Assembly (NCBI RefSeq): GCF_036409155.1
Contig: NZ_JAZGLW010000001.1
Location: 1,736,001 to 1,800,000, forward strand
Length of the DNA: 64,000 nucleotides
Direction: 5' to 3'
Origin: Mycobacterium sp. 050128
GTDB taxonomy: Bacteria; Actinomycetota; Actinomycetes; Mycobacteriales; Mycobacteriaceae
The position numbers and the translations under genes were made by a program. This document shows, in pieces, positions 49,829-57,788 of the stretch (its first letter is position 1; each line of letters starts with the position of its first letter). Under the pieces are notes generated by a model. It worked only from the letters and a program-made list of their open reading frames with translations, was not told the DNA's origin and did no database searches.

Positions 49829-50959
49829 TTAGCCCAGCCCGCCGGTCAGTCCCCGAGCTGCCTGCAATTCGCTCACCCGGTATGGCCGTCCGTCGGGTAG
49901 CAGCAGGTCGTGGAACCACAGTTTCGGCGGTGCCGGGTAGGGGTGATTCCATGAGTCCCACGGAAAATAGGTCTGGGTCTTCCCCGCCACCAAGCCCCAG
50001 TTGAACGCACCGACGTTGTGTCGCTTGGCAATTGGCAGGATCGTTTCGAGGGTGCTGCCTTGGGACCGAGCCATGTACTCGGTGCACAGGATCGGTCGCC
50101 CCAGCGGCGCCAGCTCGTTGACCTTTGACTCGAACTCGGCCGGCTTGCCGTAGTTGTGGAAGGTGATCACGTCGGCGTTGTCGAGTTGGATGGCGCTGAT
50201 CGCGCTGCGGCTTCCCGGGTCTCCCCACGATCCCTGCCACACACCGCTGGTCAACGGTTGCGCAGGATCCACCGCCCGCGCCCACCGGAACACCTGAGGA
50301 AGCAGGTCGGCCACCCGCTGCAGCTTGTCTGCGCGCTCGACCTTGCGGTACTCCTTTGCGGGATTGTCGGGTTCGTTCCACAGGTCCCACCCCAAAACCC
50401 GGTCGTCATTGCGGAACTGACTCAGCACTCCCGTGACGTAGTCCTGCATGACCGGTACGTAGCGGGGATCGCCGAGGCGCTCGGCGCCCGGGCTCTGCAC
50501 CCAGCCGGAGTTGTGCACCCCCGGTACCGGCGCGTGCTGCGGGCCGGCCTTGGGCAGCGGGTCCCAACAGGAGTCGAACAAGACGAACAGCGGCTTGATG
50601 CCATGGCGCGACGCGATTCCGACAAACTGGCCCAGACGGCTTTGGAAGCCCGGGCGGTCCGTCGCCCACAACTGATCGTGAAGGAAGACCCGCATGGTGT
50701 TGAAGCCGAGCGTGCGGGCCACGCCCAGCTCGCCGTCAATGCGTTGTGGGTCAAACGTTCCCGGCTGAAACATCTCCAGCTGATTGATCGCGGTCGACGG
50801 GATGTAGTTCGCGCCGACAAGCCAACCTTGTGCGCGATACCAGGCGTTGGCGCGGTCCGGCGACCACCGGGCTGCCTCGGCAAAAGCACGCGGCGCTTGG
50901 GTCAGCGCCGCACCCGCTGCCAGCATAAGAGGCAACTTCAGGGCCGTTCGGCGGTTCAC
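49829..50959 (-). CDS. Exported glycoside hydrolase family 5-like protein
   Basis: This 376-residue protein has N-terminus MNRRTALKLPLMLAAGAALT, a Tat-like signal peptide (RRTALK), with a cleavage region near AFA-EA. The TIM barrel has acid/base Glu196 in GWDLWNEPDN, nucleophile Glu294 in ILCTEYMAR and the conserved His in DVITFHNYGK. These are typical of GH5/GH-A cellulase or mannanase-like enzymes. It acts outside the cell; the substrate is unknown. It is convergent with the KshA-like gene. Confidence 0.9.
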   Translation of the reverse strand: MNRRTALKLPLMLAAGAALTQAPRAFAEAARWSPDRANAWYRAQGWLVGANYIPSTAINQLEMFQPGTFDPQRIDGELGVARTLGFNTMRVFLHDQLWATDRPGFQSRLGQFVGIASRHGIKPLFVLFDSCWDPLPKAGPQHAPVPGVHNSGWVQSPGAERLGDPRYVPVMQDYVTGVLSQFRNDDRVLGWDLWNEPDNPAKEYRKVERADKLQRVADLLPQVFRWARAVDPAQPLTSGVWQGSWGDPGSRSAISAIQLDNADVITFHNYGKPAEFESKVNELAPLGRPILCTEYMARSQGSTLETILPIAKRHNVGAFNWGLVAGKTQTYFPWDSWNHPYPAPPKLWFHDLLLPDGRPYRVSELQAARGLTGGLG

Positions 50960-51054
50960 GAAGTGACACTAGATTTCCCTTGTCGCACAGGCGGTTCGAC
51001 GCGCCGATCGCAACGAATCGAGATGGGAATTGTGACCTGATCGTGATCTGCGAC

Positions 51055-51594
51055 CTAGCGAAGCTTGCGGCCGTAGTTGTCTTTGACAGTGCCGGTGAAC
51101 ATCATGATCGCGTCGACGATGGCCCAGACGACGCTGCCGAGCAGGACCGGCAATGCGATCAGGCAGAACAGGCTGAAGACGAGTCCGACGAGGCCGAGTA
51201 TCAGCTGCGCTACCGCGATCTGGGTCGAGTCGATATAGAAGCGTCCAGCGCCGAACACCCCGAAGAAAAGCTGCAACAACCCCGCCGTGGTACCTGACTT
51301 GTCGGACAGCGGAACGCCCGTGGCCGGATCGCGCCCGAACGGCGCTTGGGGATCGACCGACGGGTACCCGCCATAGCCGGGATATGGCTGCGGAGGTGGG
51401 AAGCCGGGTGGGGGGTGGCCGGGCCGCGGTGGCGGGTAACCGGGCAGCGGTGGTACGTAGCCGGGTTGTGGGGGGTAACCCGGGTAGCCCGACTGCGGTG
51501 GCATCGGTGGGCCCGGCGGCGGCACGTAACCGGGCGGCTGCCAACCCTCGGGCGACGGGCCGGCGGGAAATCCGGGCGGGTTGGGCGTCGACAT
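51055..51594 (-). CDS. TM2-domain protein with Pro/Gly/Tyr-rich N-terminus
   Basis: This 179-residue protein has about 95 residues of PPGYPP-like low-complexity sequence. The TM2 domain follows: SGTTAGLLQLFFGVFGAGRFYIDSTQIAVAQLILGLVGL, a second helix, then AIVDAIMMFTGTVKDNYGRKLR. ATG 51594 begins MSTPNPPGFPAGP. The N-terminal repeats vary between mycobacteria. The function is unknown. Confidence 0.85.
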   Translation of the reverse strand: MSTPNPPGFPAGPSPEGWQPPGYVPPPGPPMPPQSGYPGYPPQPGYVPPLPGYPPPRPGHPPPGFPPPQPYPGYGGYPSVDPQAPFGRDPATGVPLSDKSGTTAGLLQLFFGVFGAGRFYIDSTQIAVAQLILGLVGLVFSLFCLIALPVLLGSVVWAIVDAIMMFTGTVKDNYGRKLR

Positions 51595-51673
51595 CGCCTG
51601 AGTTAACCCCGCCGCGGCGGGTGAGTCCATTCGCCGCGGCGGGCGCCCGGAAACTCGGCAAGCAAATATCTGA

Positions 51674-51727
51674 CCTAGCACTACTTTTGCATCTACAAAT
51701 AATTGCCTAGTGCTACTATCGCAGTCA
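51674..51727. repeat. Paired CCTAG repeats in the PE-like gene promoter region
   Basis: CCTAGCACTACT (51674-51685) and CCTAGTGCTACT (51716-51727) are direct repeats with two mismatches. The shared TAGCACTA/TAGTGCTA cores are also exact inverted complements. They flank an AT-rich 30-bp stretch in the 164-bp gap and could be regulator sites. Confidence 0.45.
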
Positions 51728-51758
51728 ACATCATTTTGCTGACCCGGGGAGTGCGCCG

Positions 51759-52091
51759 ATGCGGTCCATGTCCTTCGACCCGGCGGTGGCCGTCGTGGGC
51801 ACTCAGATCGTCGGCAGCGCAACGCAGGCACTTGCGACCAGTGCCGCGGCGGGGCCGTCGGTGGCCGCGCTGGCTCCCGCCGGCGCCGAAGAGGTCTCGG
51901 CCCGGGCGGCCGCGGCGTTCGGGGCGGAGGCCACCCAGATGCTGGCTCTGCTCAACGCGGCGCACACGGAACTGGTGCGGACAGGCAACGCGCTGGTCGA
52001 CATTGCCCGGATCTACGCAGACACCGACGCCGTCGCGGCTCGCCGGCTGAGCCACATCCGCACCGAGGTCGGCTTCCGGCTAGCCGGGTAG
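51759..52091 (+). CDS. PE35-like PE-family protein, orphan
   Basis: This 110-residue protein has PE-domain helical-hairpin sequence MSFDPAVAVVGTQIVGSATQ, then GPSVAALAPAGAEEVSARAAAAFGAEATQMLAL, then GNALVDIARIYADTD, closely following the PE35 pattern (VGTQ-like GTQV, LVPAGADEVSAQAATAF, VQDVARTYSQID). The YxxxD secretion motif is Y86-D90. PE35 is normally encoded with PPE68, EsxB and EsxA; no PPE or Esx gene is adjacent here. ATG 51759 follows GGGGAG; 51768 is an alternative. It is presumably secreted by an ESX system encoded elsewhere. Confidence 0.85.
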   Translation: MRSMSFDPAVAVVGTQIVGSATQALATSAAAGPSVAALAPAGAEEVSARAAAAFGAEATQMLALLNAAHTELVRTGNALVDIARIYADTDAVAARRLSHIRTEVGFRLAG

Positions 52092-52172
52092 CACGAGCAC
52101 TACGGCAAATTCGCAGGACACAGTCGGTGCTGTCTCTTCTAAGTTCGGCCCCGACGGCGCGATACTAACCAG

Positions 52173-52559
52173 ATGTCCGATCTCAACGTGCTCGGCGGCC
52201 CGCTGCAGCCATGTGGCACCGAGCCGCTCACCGGCTTTTACCGGGACGGCTGCTGCTCGAGCGGAGCCGAGGATGTCGGCCGCCACACCATCTGCGCGGT
52301 GATGACCGCCGATTTTCTTGAGCACCAACGTTCCATCGGCAATGATTTGCTGACGCCGGTTCCCGAGTACCGCTTTCCTGGCCTGCTGCCGGGTGACCGC
52401 TGGTGTGTGACCGCCCTGAATTGGCTTCGGGCTCACCGCGATGGATGCGCCGCGCCGGTCGTGTTGGCCTGCACCCACGAACGCACGCTCGAGGTCGTGC
52501 CCCTCGAGGCGCTACTGGAGCATCAAGTCGACGTCCCCGACGACTTGGCTAACTTATAG
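52173..52559 (+). CDS. DUF2237 family protein
   Basis: This 128-residue protein has the family's opening NVLGGPLQPCGTEPLTGFYRDGCC and the core DVGRHTICAVMTADFLEHQRSIGNDLLTPVPEYRFPGLLPGDRWCVTALNW. The conserved cysteines and Trp are present. Its biochemical role is unknown. Its 3' end overlaps the convergent IclR gene by 11 bp. Confidence 0.9.
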   Translation: MSDLNVLGGPLQPCGTEPLTGFYRDGCCSSGAEDVGRHTICAVMTADFLEHQRSIGNDLLTPVPEYRFPGLLPGDRWCVTALNWLRAHRDGCAAPVVLACTHERTLEVVPLEALLEHQVDVPDDLANL

Positions 52560-53448
52560 GGCTCGCGATCTGCGGTTCGATCCGCCGGGCCGCGGCGCAC
52601 ACCTGCTCACCGAGCCGCGTGACGTCGGCCGCGGTCAGGTCGGTGAAGGGTGCGGCGCTGATCGACATCGTGACCACCCCGTCGTCGTCGAAGATCGGGG
52701 CGGAAATAGTGGCGATACTGTGCGCCTCGTTCTCGGTGAGCTCGGCGTCCAGCACGTCGATCACCGTGAGGTCGGCGAACGCCCGTGCGAGGTGTGCGGT
52801 GATGGCGTCGGGTTCACCGTCGCCGCGCAGTGCCCGCAGTGCCGTATACACCTGAAGATATTCGCGGCTGAGCCGTTCGACGGTGTATCCGCGTCGCCGA
52901 ATGTCGCTGAGCACCAGAGTGATTCGCCGGGACAGCGCGGTGGATGGCCTGCCCATACCCTGCAGCCAGGCGCGCTGTGCGGGGGCCGGGCTCCAGGCGA
53001 CGTAGTCGCGACCGAACGGCGCGACCAGCGGCATGCGCAGTCCGCGGTCGATGCGCATCCCGGACGAGGATTCGCCGGCGCTATCCGTCACGACGATGGC
53101 GTTGCCCTCGCGGCGAGCCAGAAATGCTTGTGCCGCTGTCGATTCGGCAAGCTGCTGCAAGACTGGACGAAAGACCCGGTCGCCGGCCGGCTTCGCCAGC
53201 GCCGCAATGCCCGGCCCCCAGGAGTAAGCAGCCGTGTCGATGTCACGCACCACCCAGCGATGGGCGGCCAGCGTCGTCAGGATTGCGTGCCCGGTAGCGC
53301 GGCTGATGCCCAGCTCGCGGGTGATCTCCGCGAGGGAGAACGCTCGCGTGGGTTGGGTCCCGAGCAGCCGCATGACCGCGACCACGCGATCGGTCGGTGG
53401 CGAAGCGGGTTGACGAGGCGTCCGTTCCGCGTCTACCGTCCGTGTCAT
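52549..53448 (-). CDS. IclR-family regulator
   Basis: This 299-residue protein has N-terminal winged helix VVAVMRLLGTQPTRAFSLAEITRELGISRATGHAILTTLAAHRWV (about 22-66) and an IclR effector domain with GFAxx-like MRIDRGLRMPLVAPFGRDYVAW. ATG 53448 (MTRTVDAERTPRQ) is chosen. It is divergent from the sulfotransferase gene across a 47-bp gap with a 14-bp palindrome, so it probably controls the 53.5-57.5 kb cluster. Confidence 0.88.
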   Translation of the reverse strand: MTRTVDAERTPRQPASPPTDRVVAVMRLLGTQPTRAFSLAEITRELGISRATGHAILTTLAAHRWVVRDIDTAAYSWGPGIAALAKPAGDRVFRPVLQQLAESTAAQAFLARREGNAIVVTDSAGESSSGMRIDRGLRMPLVAPFGRDYVAWSPAPAQRAWLQGMGRPSTALSRRITLVLSDIRRRGYTVERLSREYLQVYTALRALRGDGEPDAITAHLARAFADLTVIDVLDAELTENEAHSIATISAPIFDDDGVVTMSISAAPFTDLTAADVTRLGEQVCAAARRIEPQIASPIS

Positions 53449-53462
53449 ATTTCGAATGATAC

Positions 53463-53476
53463 GTCGAATATTCGAC
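53463..53476. promoter_or_regulatory. Perfect 14-bp palindrome between iclR and the sulfotransferase gene
   Basis: GTCGAATATTCGAC is self-complementary, and a nearby TTTCGAA half-site lies at 53450-53456. The gap is only 47 bp, so a bound regulator could affect both promoters. Confidence 0.55.
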
Positions 53477-53495
53477 ACCGCGAGGAGGCGGTCGC

Positions 53496-54764
53496 ATGGG
53501 CTCTGCGGGCCCCGACATCGCTGACTTCGATTTCGACGATCTGACATCGCCGCAGCTGACCGATGTCCAGCGTCAGATTCTGGAATTCACCGAGGCCAAA
53601 CAGATCGAATTCGACGTCGACCGGATGTTCGCGGAGGCCGTCGAGCAAGCCGACGCCGACGATCTGGGCGACACGGACGGTTTCGGTGACCGCCTGGCCG
53701 CGCACGTCGCGGCGATCGAAGCCGACGACGGCCTGCGGCAGCTCACCCGGTCGACGTTGCGGCAGCGCGTGGTCCGGCTGCTGCGCAACCGCCTATCACT
53801 CACCGAGCTCATCAAGCGCTATCCCGAGATCGAATCCATGCCGATCGACAGGCCTTTCATCGTTGTCGGGATGCCGCGCTCCGGCACCACCCACCTGGTG
53901 AATCTCATTGCCGCAGATCCGCGCCGGCGTGCCTTGCCGTATTGGGAGAGCCAGGAGCCGATCCCCGTGCGTGGTGAGGGCCCCGACATTTTCGGCGTCG
54001 ACCCGCGCTATGCGCGCGCCAAGGCCGAACACGACGCCCTGATGGTCAGCGCGCCCGTGGTGGCCGCCATGCACGACCGGTTCCCCGAGGCGATCGAGGA
54101 GGAGGTCGAGCTCCTCGATCTGGACCTGGCGAGCTACGTCCTGGAATGGCATGCCCGCGTGCCGGATTGGCGCGACTTCTACCTCGCGCTCGACCAGACC
54201 CGGCACTACGCGTATCTGAAGAAGGTATTGCAGGCGCTGACGTTTCTGCGCGGCCCGCAGACCTGGATCCTCAAGAGTCCCCAGCATTGCGAGCAACTCG
54301 GCCCGCTGATGGCGACCTTTCCCGATGCGACGGTCGCGTTCACGCACCGCGATCCCGTCGCAGTCGTGCAGTCGGCGATCACGATGATGGCCTACTCGGA
54401 TCGGCTGCGCCGCAAGAGTATCGATCCTGGGTGGCTTCTCGACTACTGGACTGATCGGGTGCACCGACTGCTGAGCGCGTGTGTCCGCGACCGCGACCTG
54501 GTGTCGTCCGACCGCAGCATCGACGTCAATTTCCACCAGCTCAATGGCACTGAATTGCCGGTGCTCGACGAGCTTTACCGCCGTGCTGGGGTCGAACTGA
54601 CACCGAAGGTGCGCAGGCGATTTCAGCAGTATCTCGACGGCAACCCGCGCGGCAAGCACGGGCGAATCCGCTACGACCTGCAACGGCACTTCGGCGTCTC
54701 GGCCGACGAACTGCGTGGGCGGTTCGACTTCTACTTCGACCGATTCGACGTCCGCCCCGAATGA
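53496..54764 (+). CDS. Sulfotransferase family protein (mycobacterial Stf type)
   Basis: This 422-residue protein has the 5'-PSB loop for PAPS in FIVVGMPRSGTTHLVNLIA near 122-140, the 3'-PB region FTHRDPVAVVQSAI near 285, and the catalytic-base/dimer area WILKSPQHCEQL. The N-terminal 110 residues are helical. Mycobacterial paralogues sulfate glycolipids or steroids, and this one is next to an MBL hydrolase. ATG 53496 lies 47 bp from iclR. The acceptor is unknown. Confidence 0.9.
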   Translation: MGSAGPDIADFDFDDLTSPQLTDVQRQILEFTEAKQIEFDVDRMFAEAVEQADADDLGDTDGFGDRLAAHVAAIEADDGLRQLTRSTLRQRVVRLLRNRLSLTELIKRYPEIESMPIDRPFIVVGMPRSGTTHLVNLIAADPRRRALPYWESQEPIPVRGEGPDIFGVDPRYARAKAEHDALMVSAPVVAAMHDRFPEAIEEEVELLDLDLASYVLEWHARVPDWRDFYLALDQTRHYAYLKKVLQALTFLRGPQTWILKSPQHCEQLGPLMATFPDATVAFTHRDPVAVVQSAITMMAYSDRLRRKSIDPGWLLDYWTDRVHRLLSACVRDRDLVSSDRSIDVNFHQLNGTELPVLDELYRRAGVELTPKVRRRFQQYLDGNPRGKHGRIRYDLQRHFGVSADELRGRFDFYFDRFDVRPE

Positions 54765-54773
54765 GGAGCATCG

Positions 54774-56033
54774 ATGAGCGCCCAAGACTTTGAACCGGTC
54801 TACCGCAGCAGACCCGGCGCCGATGGGCTGCGGCCCGCGGCCGCCGAACAGGCTGAACAGATCGCCGAGGGACTCTGGTGCTCGCCCGGCCTGTCGAACG
54901 CGTACCTGCTGACCACCGGCGACGGTCGGGTGATCGTCAACACCGGCATGGGATTCGAGGGACCGGTGCATCGGGCCAACTTCGACGCTGTCGATTCCTC
55001 ACCGGTGCGCTACGTCATCTTCACCCAGGGCCACGTGGACCACGTCGGCGGCCTGGACAGCGTTCGTGATCCCGACACAACCGTTGTCGCCCAGGCGAAC
55101 TGGACCCAGTGGCGAGACGACAACGAGCGCCTTATCCGGTACCGCGCGAGCCGCAGCGCGTTCGCCTTCTCCGACACGTTGGCGACGGGAATCCAGGCCA
55201 TCCAGCGCCGTCTCGGTACCACCCGGCTACCCGCCCAGAGCATCCCCACCGTCGACCTCGACTTCGAAGACGCGCTCACCCTCGACGTCGGCGGACGACG
55301 ACTGGAGCTGATCTCCGTCCCCGGTGGCGAGACCACCGACTCGTTGGTCATCTGGCTGCCCAACGAGCGAATATGTCTGTGCGGAAATACCTTTGGCCCG
55401 ATCTTCGGTCACATTCCCAACCTGGTCACGATCCGCGGCGACCGCTACCGGGACGCCCTGACCGCGATCGCATCGGTCGAGCGGGTGCGCGACCTACAGC
55501 CAGAACTGCTGGTGACCGGCCACTTCGAACCGATCGCGGGCGCGGACCGCATCCATCACGAGCTCAGTCGCCTGCGCAATGCCATCGAGTACATCCACGA
55601 CCAGACGGTGGCCGGTATGAACGCCGGAAAAGATGTCCAGACCCTGATGCGCGAGATCACCTTGCCCGCGGAATACGAAGTGGGCCAAGGCTATGGAAAA
55701 GTCTCCTGGGATGTGCGGGCGGTGTGGGAGAACTACTCCGGCTGGTTCCATCACCGGTCCACCACCGAGCTGTATCCCGTCGGGTTCGACGCCGTCGGTG
55801 CCGACGTGGTGGAACTGGCCGGCGCCGATGCGCTGGTCGGCCGAGCACGAGCACACCTCACCGAAAGCCGGCCCTTGCATGCCATCCACCTTGCCGAGCT
55901 CGTCACCACGACGGAGCCCGATCACCCGGGGGCACGCGAAGTGCTGCGGGATGCGCATGAAAGTCTGCTGAGCAGTACCACCAACTTCTGGGAACGGGCC
56001 TGGCTCTCGCGGCAAATAGCGAGCAACTCGTGA
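54774..56033 (+). CDS. MBL-fold hydrolase related to alkyl sulfatases, with a first-His to Gln change
   Basis: This 419-residue protein has a metallo-beta-lactamase core with IFTQGHVDHVGGL. The first ligand of HxHxDH is Gln85, while H87, D89 and H90 remain. ELISVPGGETTDSLVIWL and LLVTGHFEPIAG supply later ligands. The C-terminal part KVSWDVRAVWENYSGWFHHRSTTELYP is the dimerisation domain of SdsA-type alkyl sulfatases, but the SCP-2 domain is missing. It lies 9 bp after the sulfotransferase, a sulfation/desulfation pair. Activity is uncertain because of the lost His. Confidence 0.85.
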   Translation: MSAQDFEPVYRSRPGADGLRPAAAEQAEQIAEGLWCSPGLSNAYLLTTGDGRVIVNTGMGFEGPVHRANFDAVDSSPVRYVIFTQGHVDHVGGLDSVRDPDTTVVAQANWTQWRDDNERLIRYRASRSAFAFSDTLATGIQAIQRRLGTTRLPAQSIPTVDLDFEDALTLDVGGRRLELISVPGGETTDSLVIWLPNERICLCGNTFGPIFGHIPNLVTIRGDRYRDALTAIASVERVRDLQPELLVTGHFEPIAGADRIHHELSRLRNAIEYIHDQTVAGMNAGKDVQTLMREITLPAEYEVGQGYGKVSWDVRAVWENYSGWFHHRSTTELYPVGFDAVGADVVELAGADALVGRARAHLTESRPLHAIHLAELVTTTEPDHPGAREVLRDAHESLLSSTTNFWERAWLSRQIASNS

Positions 56034-56055
56034 CGGCACGGGAAGGGACATCACT

Positions 56056-56541
56056 ATGACATTTGTGTTGCAGCCCAAGGATTTCTATCACACCGGCATC
56101 GTGGTGCCCGACCTCGACGCCGCAATGGCCCGCCTCACCGCACTAGTCGGCTACCGGTGGATCACCCCGCTTCGCTATACGCTGCCCTTCCGCACCACCG
56201 CCGGCGTTCGCGACCTGACCTCGACGATCGTCTACTCCGTGCAGAGCCCACACATCGAACTGGTCCAGGAGGTTCCCGGAACTCCGTGGACCGCCGCACC
56301 GGGCAACTCGGTGCACCACATCGGCTATTTCACCGACAACCTCGCCGAGACCGCGCGCGCGTTGGAGGACAACGGCTTCACCTTCGAAATGACCGGAGAA
56401 TTACCGGACGTCGAGTTCGGGATGTTCGCCTACTACATCGACGCGTTCGGCACCCGCATCGAGATCGTCGACCGCGCGCTGTTTCCCGACTTCACCGCGT
56501 TCGTGGAGTCCATCGCCGCGCCGGGCCCAACCGGAGCCTGA
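56056..56541 (+). CDS. VOC (glyoxalase/dioxygenase superfamily) protein
   Basis: This 161-residue protein has two beta-alpha-beta-beta-beta units. DFYHTGIVVPDLDAAMARLTAL carries the first metal His, SPHIELVQEVPG the Glu, HHIGYFTDNLAETARAL the second His, and TRIEIVDRALFPDF the last Glu. This resembles methylmalonyl-CoA epimerase-type members. It is closely spaced with its neighbours (22 bp and 1 bp). The reaction is unknown. Confidence 0.88.
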   Translation: MTFVLQPKDFYHTGIVVPDLDAAMARLTALVGYRWITPLRYTLPFRTTAGVRDLTSTIVYSVQSPHIELVQEVPGTPWTAAPGNSVHHIGYFTDNLAETARALEDNGFTFEMTGELPDVEFGMFAYYIDAFGTRIEIVDRALFPDFTAFVESIAAPGPTGA

Positions 56542-56542
56542 C

Positions 56543-57514
56543 ATGGTATTGACAGTGCTGCGCTTCAATTTCGCGTCGCCGCAAGGAGAACCGCGCACCC
56601 AGAGCAAGCTCTTGTCCGCCGCGCTCGAATTGGCGCAATGGGGTGAGTCGCACGGCATAACGTCGGTCAGCGTCGACGAGCACCACGCCACCGGCCACGG
56701 CTGGAGCTGCAACCCGATCATGGCTGCGGCCATGTTTCTGGCGCGCACCTCGACGATGATTGCCAGCGTGGACTGCGCGCTGGGGCCGTTGTGGAACCCG
56801 GTCCGGCTCGCCGAAGACATTGCGCTCGTCGACAACATGAGCCGTGGCCGGCTGCACACCACAGTGGGCCTGGGCTACCGCACCGTCGAATACGACTCAC
56901 TCGGAATGGATTTCAGTCAGCGGGGCGCGCTGATGGACGTCCTGGTCGAACGCATGTTGTCGGTCTGGTCGGGTGTCGGGGCGGACGCGGGAATTTGCGC
57001 CGGTACCTGGAGCCGGCCGCATCCGCCGCTGTACGTCGGTGGCGGTGCCCGCGCCACCGCCCGGCGGGCCGCGCGATTCGGGCTGCCGCTCAGCCTGGCC
57101 GACCATCTGCCCGAGATCGCCACCTATTACCGCGAACTGTGCGCCGGTGCAGGCATCAAGCCGCTCATCCTGATGCCCGGTCCCATCAACCGCGGAATGA
57201 TCTACCTGCACGAGGATCCCGACCGGGCATGGGCCGAGCTCGGGGAGCACATCCTTTGGGAGGCGGTCACTTACGGGCAATGGTCAACCGACCAACGATC
57301 CCTGATGCACCTGCCCGGCGTCCGGACCCTGGACGAGGTCCGAGCATCCGGGCGATACCGCTTCCTGACTCCAGACGAGCTGGTCGCCGAAATCCGCGGC
57401 AGCGACGACTTCGGACCCCTGGTGCTGCACCCGCTGGTGGGCGGCATGCCCGTCGACGAAGCATGGAAGTCGGTCCAGCTGCTGACCGATACCGTGTTGC
57501 CCGCGCTGCAATGA
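56543..57514 (+). CDS. LLM-class flavin-dependent oxidoreductase
   Basis: This 323-residue bacterial-luciferase-fold enzyme has strand opening VLRFNFASPQG, SVSVDEHHATGHGWSCNPIMAAAMFLARTS, RLAEDIALVDNMSRGRLHTTVGLGYRTVEY and PLYVGGGARATARRAARFG. F420 or FMN are both possible in mycobacteria. It ends the IclR-controlled cluster, with a 1-bp gap from the VOC gene. It could supply an oxygenation or dehydrogenation step. Confidence 0.9.
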   Translation: MVLTVLRFNFASPQGEPRTQSKLLSAALELAQWGESHGITSVSVDEHHATGHGWSCNPIMAAAMFLARTSTMIASVDCALGPLWNPVRLAEDIALVDNMSRGRLHTTVGLGYRTVEYDSLGMDFSQRGALMDVLVERMLSVWSGVGADAGICAGTWSRPHPPLYVGGGARATARRAARFGLPLSLADHLPEIATYYRELCAGAGIKPLILMPGPINRGMIYLHEDPDRAWAELGEHILWEAVTYGQWSTDQRSLMHLPGVRTLDEVRASGRYRFLTPDELVAEIRGSDDFGPLVLHPLVGGMPVDEAWKSVQLLTDTVLPALQ

Positions 57515-57788
57515 GGCTCAGATCCCGCAGCATCCGGCCATTCGCCCACGAGCCCGTGCACCCATTGCATGAACGCCGGTGCAACAGGTTGTTAAATTGC
57601 CGCCGAATGTCACAAACCGCTCGTGCAAAACGAATTTCTGGCTATTTTGAGCTGGCGAACGTCGACTGACGCGACCGTTTCTTGAGCGTGGCATCCGGTC
57701 TAGTCAGCGACCTTTGTGGTGCAAGTTCGCATGTACAGCAACAGGATTCGGTATAGCAGACCCATAGGCACCACGAAAGGGATCGTCG

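Noticed and set aside
57515..57788. Possible small gene or RNA in the 274-bp gap before the diaminobutyrate aminotransferase
   Set aside because: No convincing frame with a start signal, no terminator hairpin and only weak dyads; best read as a promoter region.
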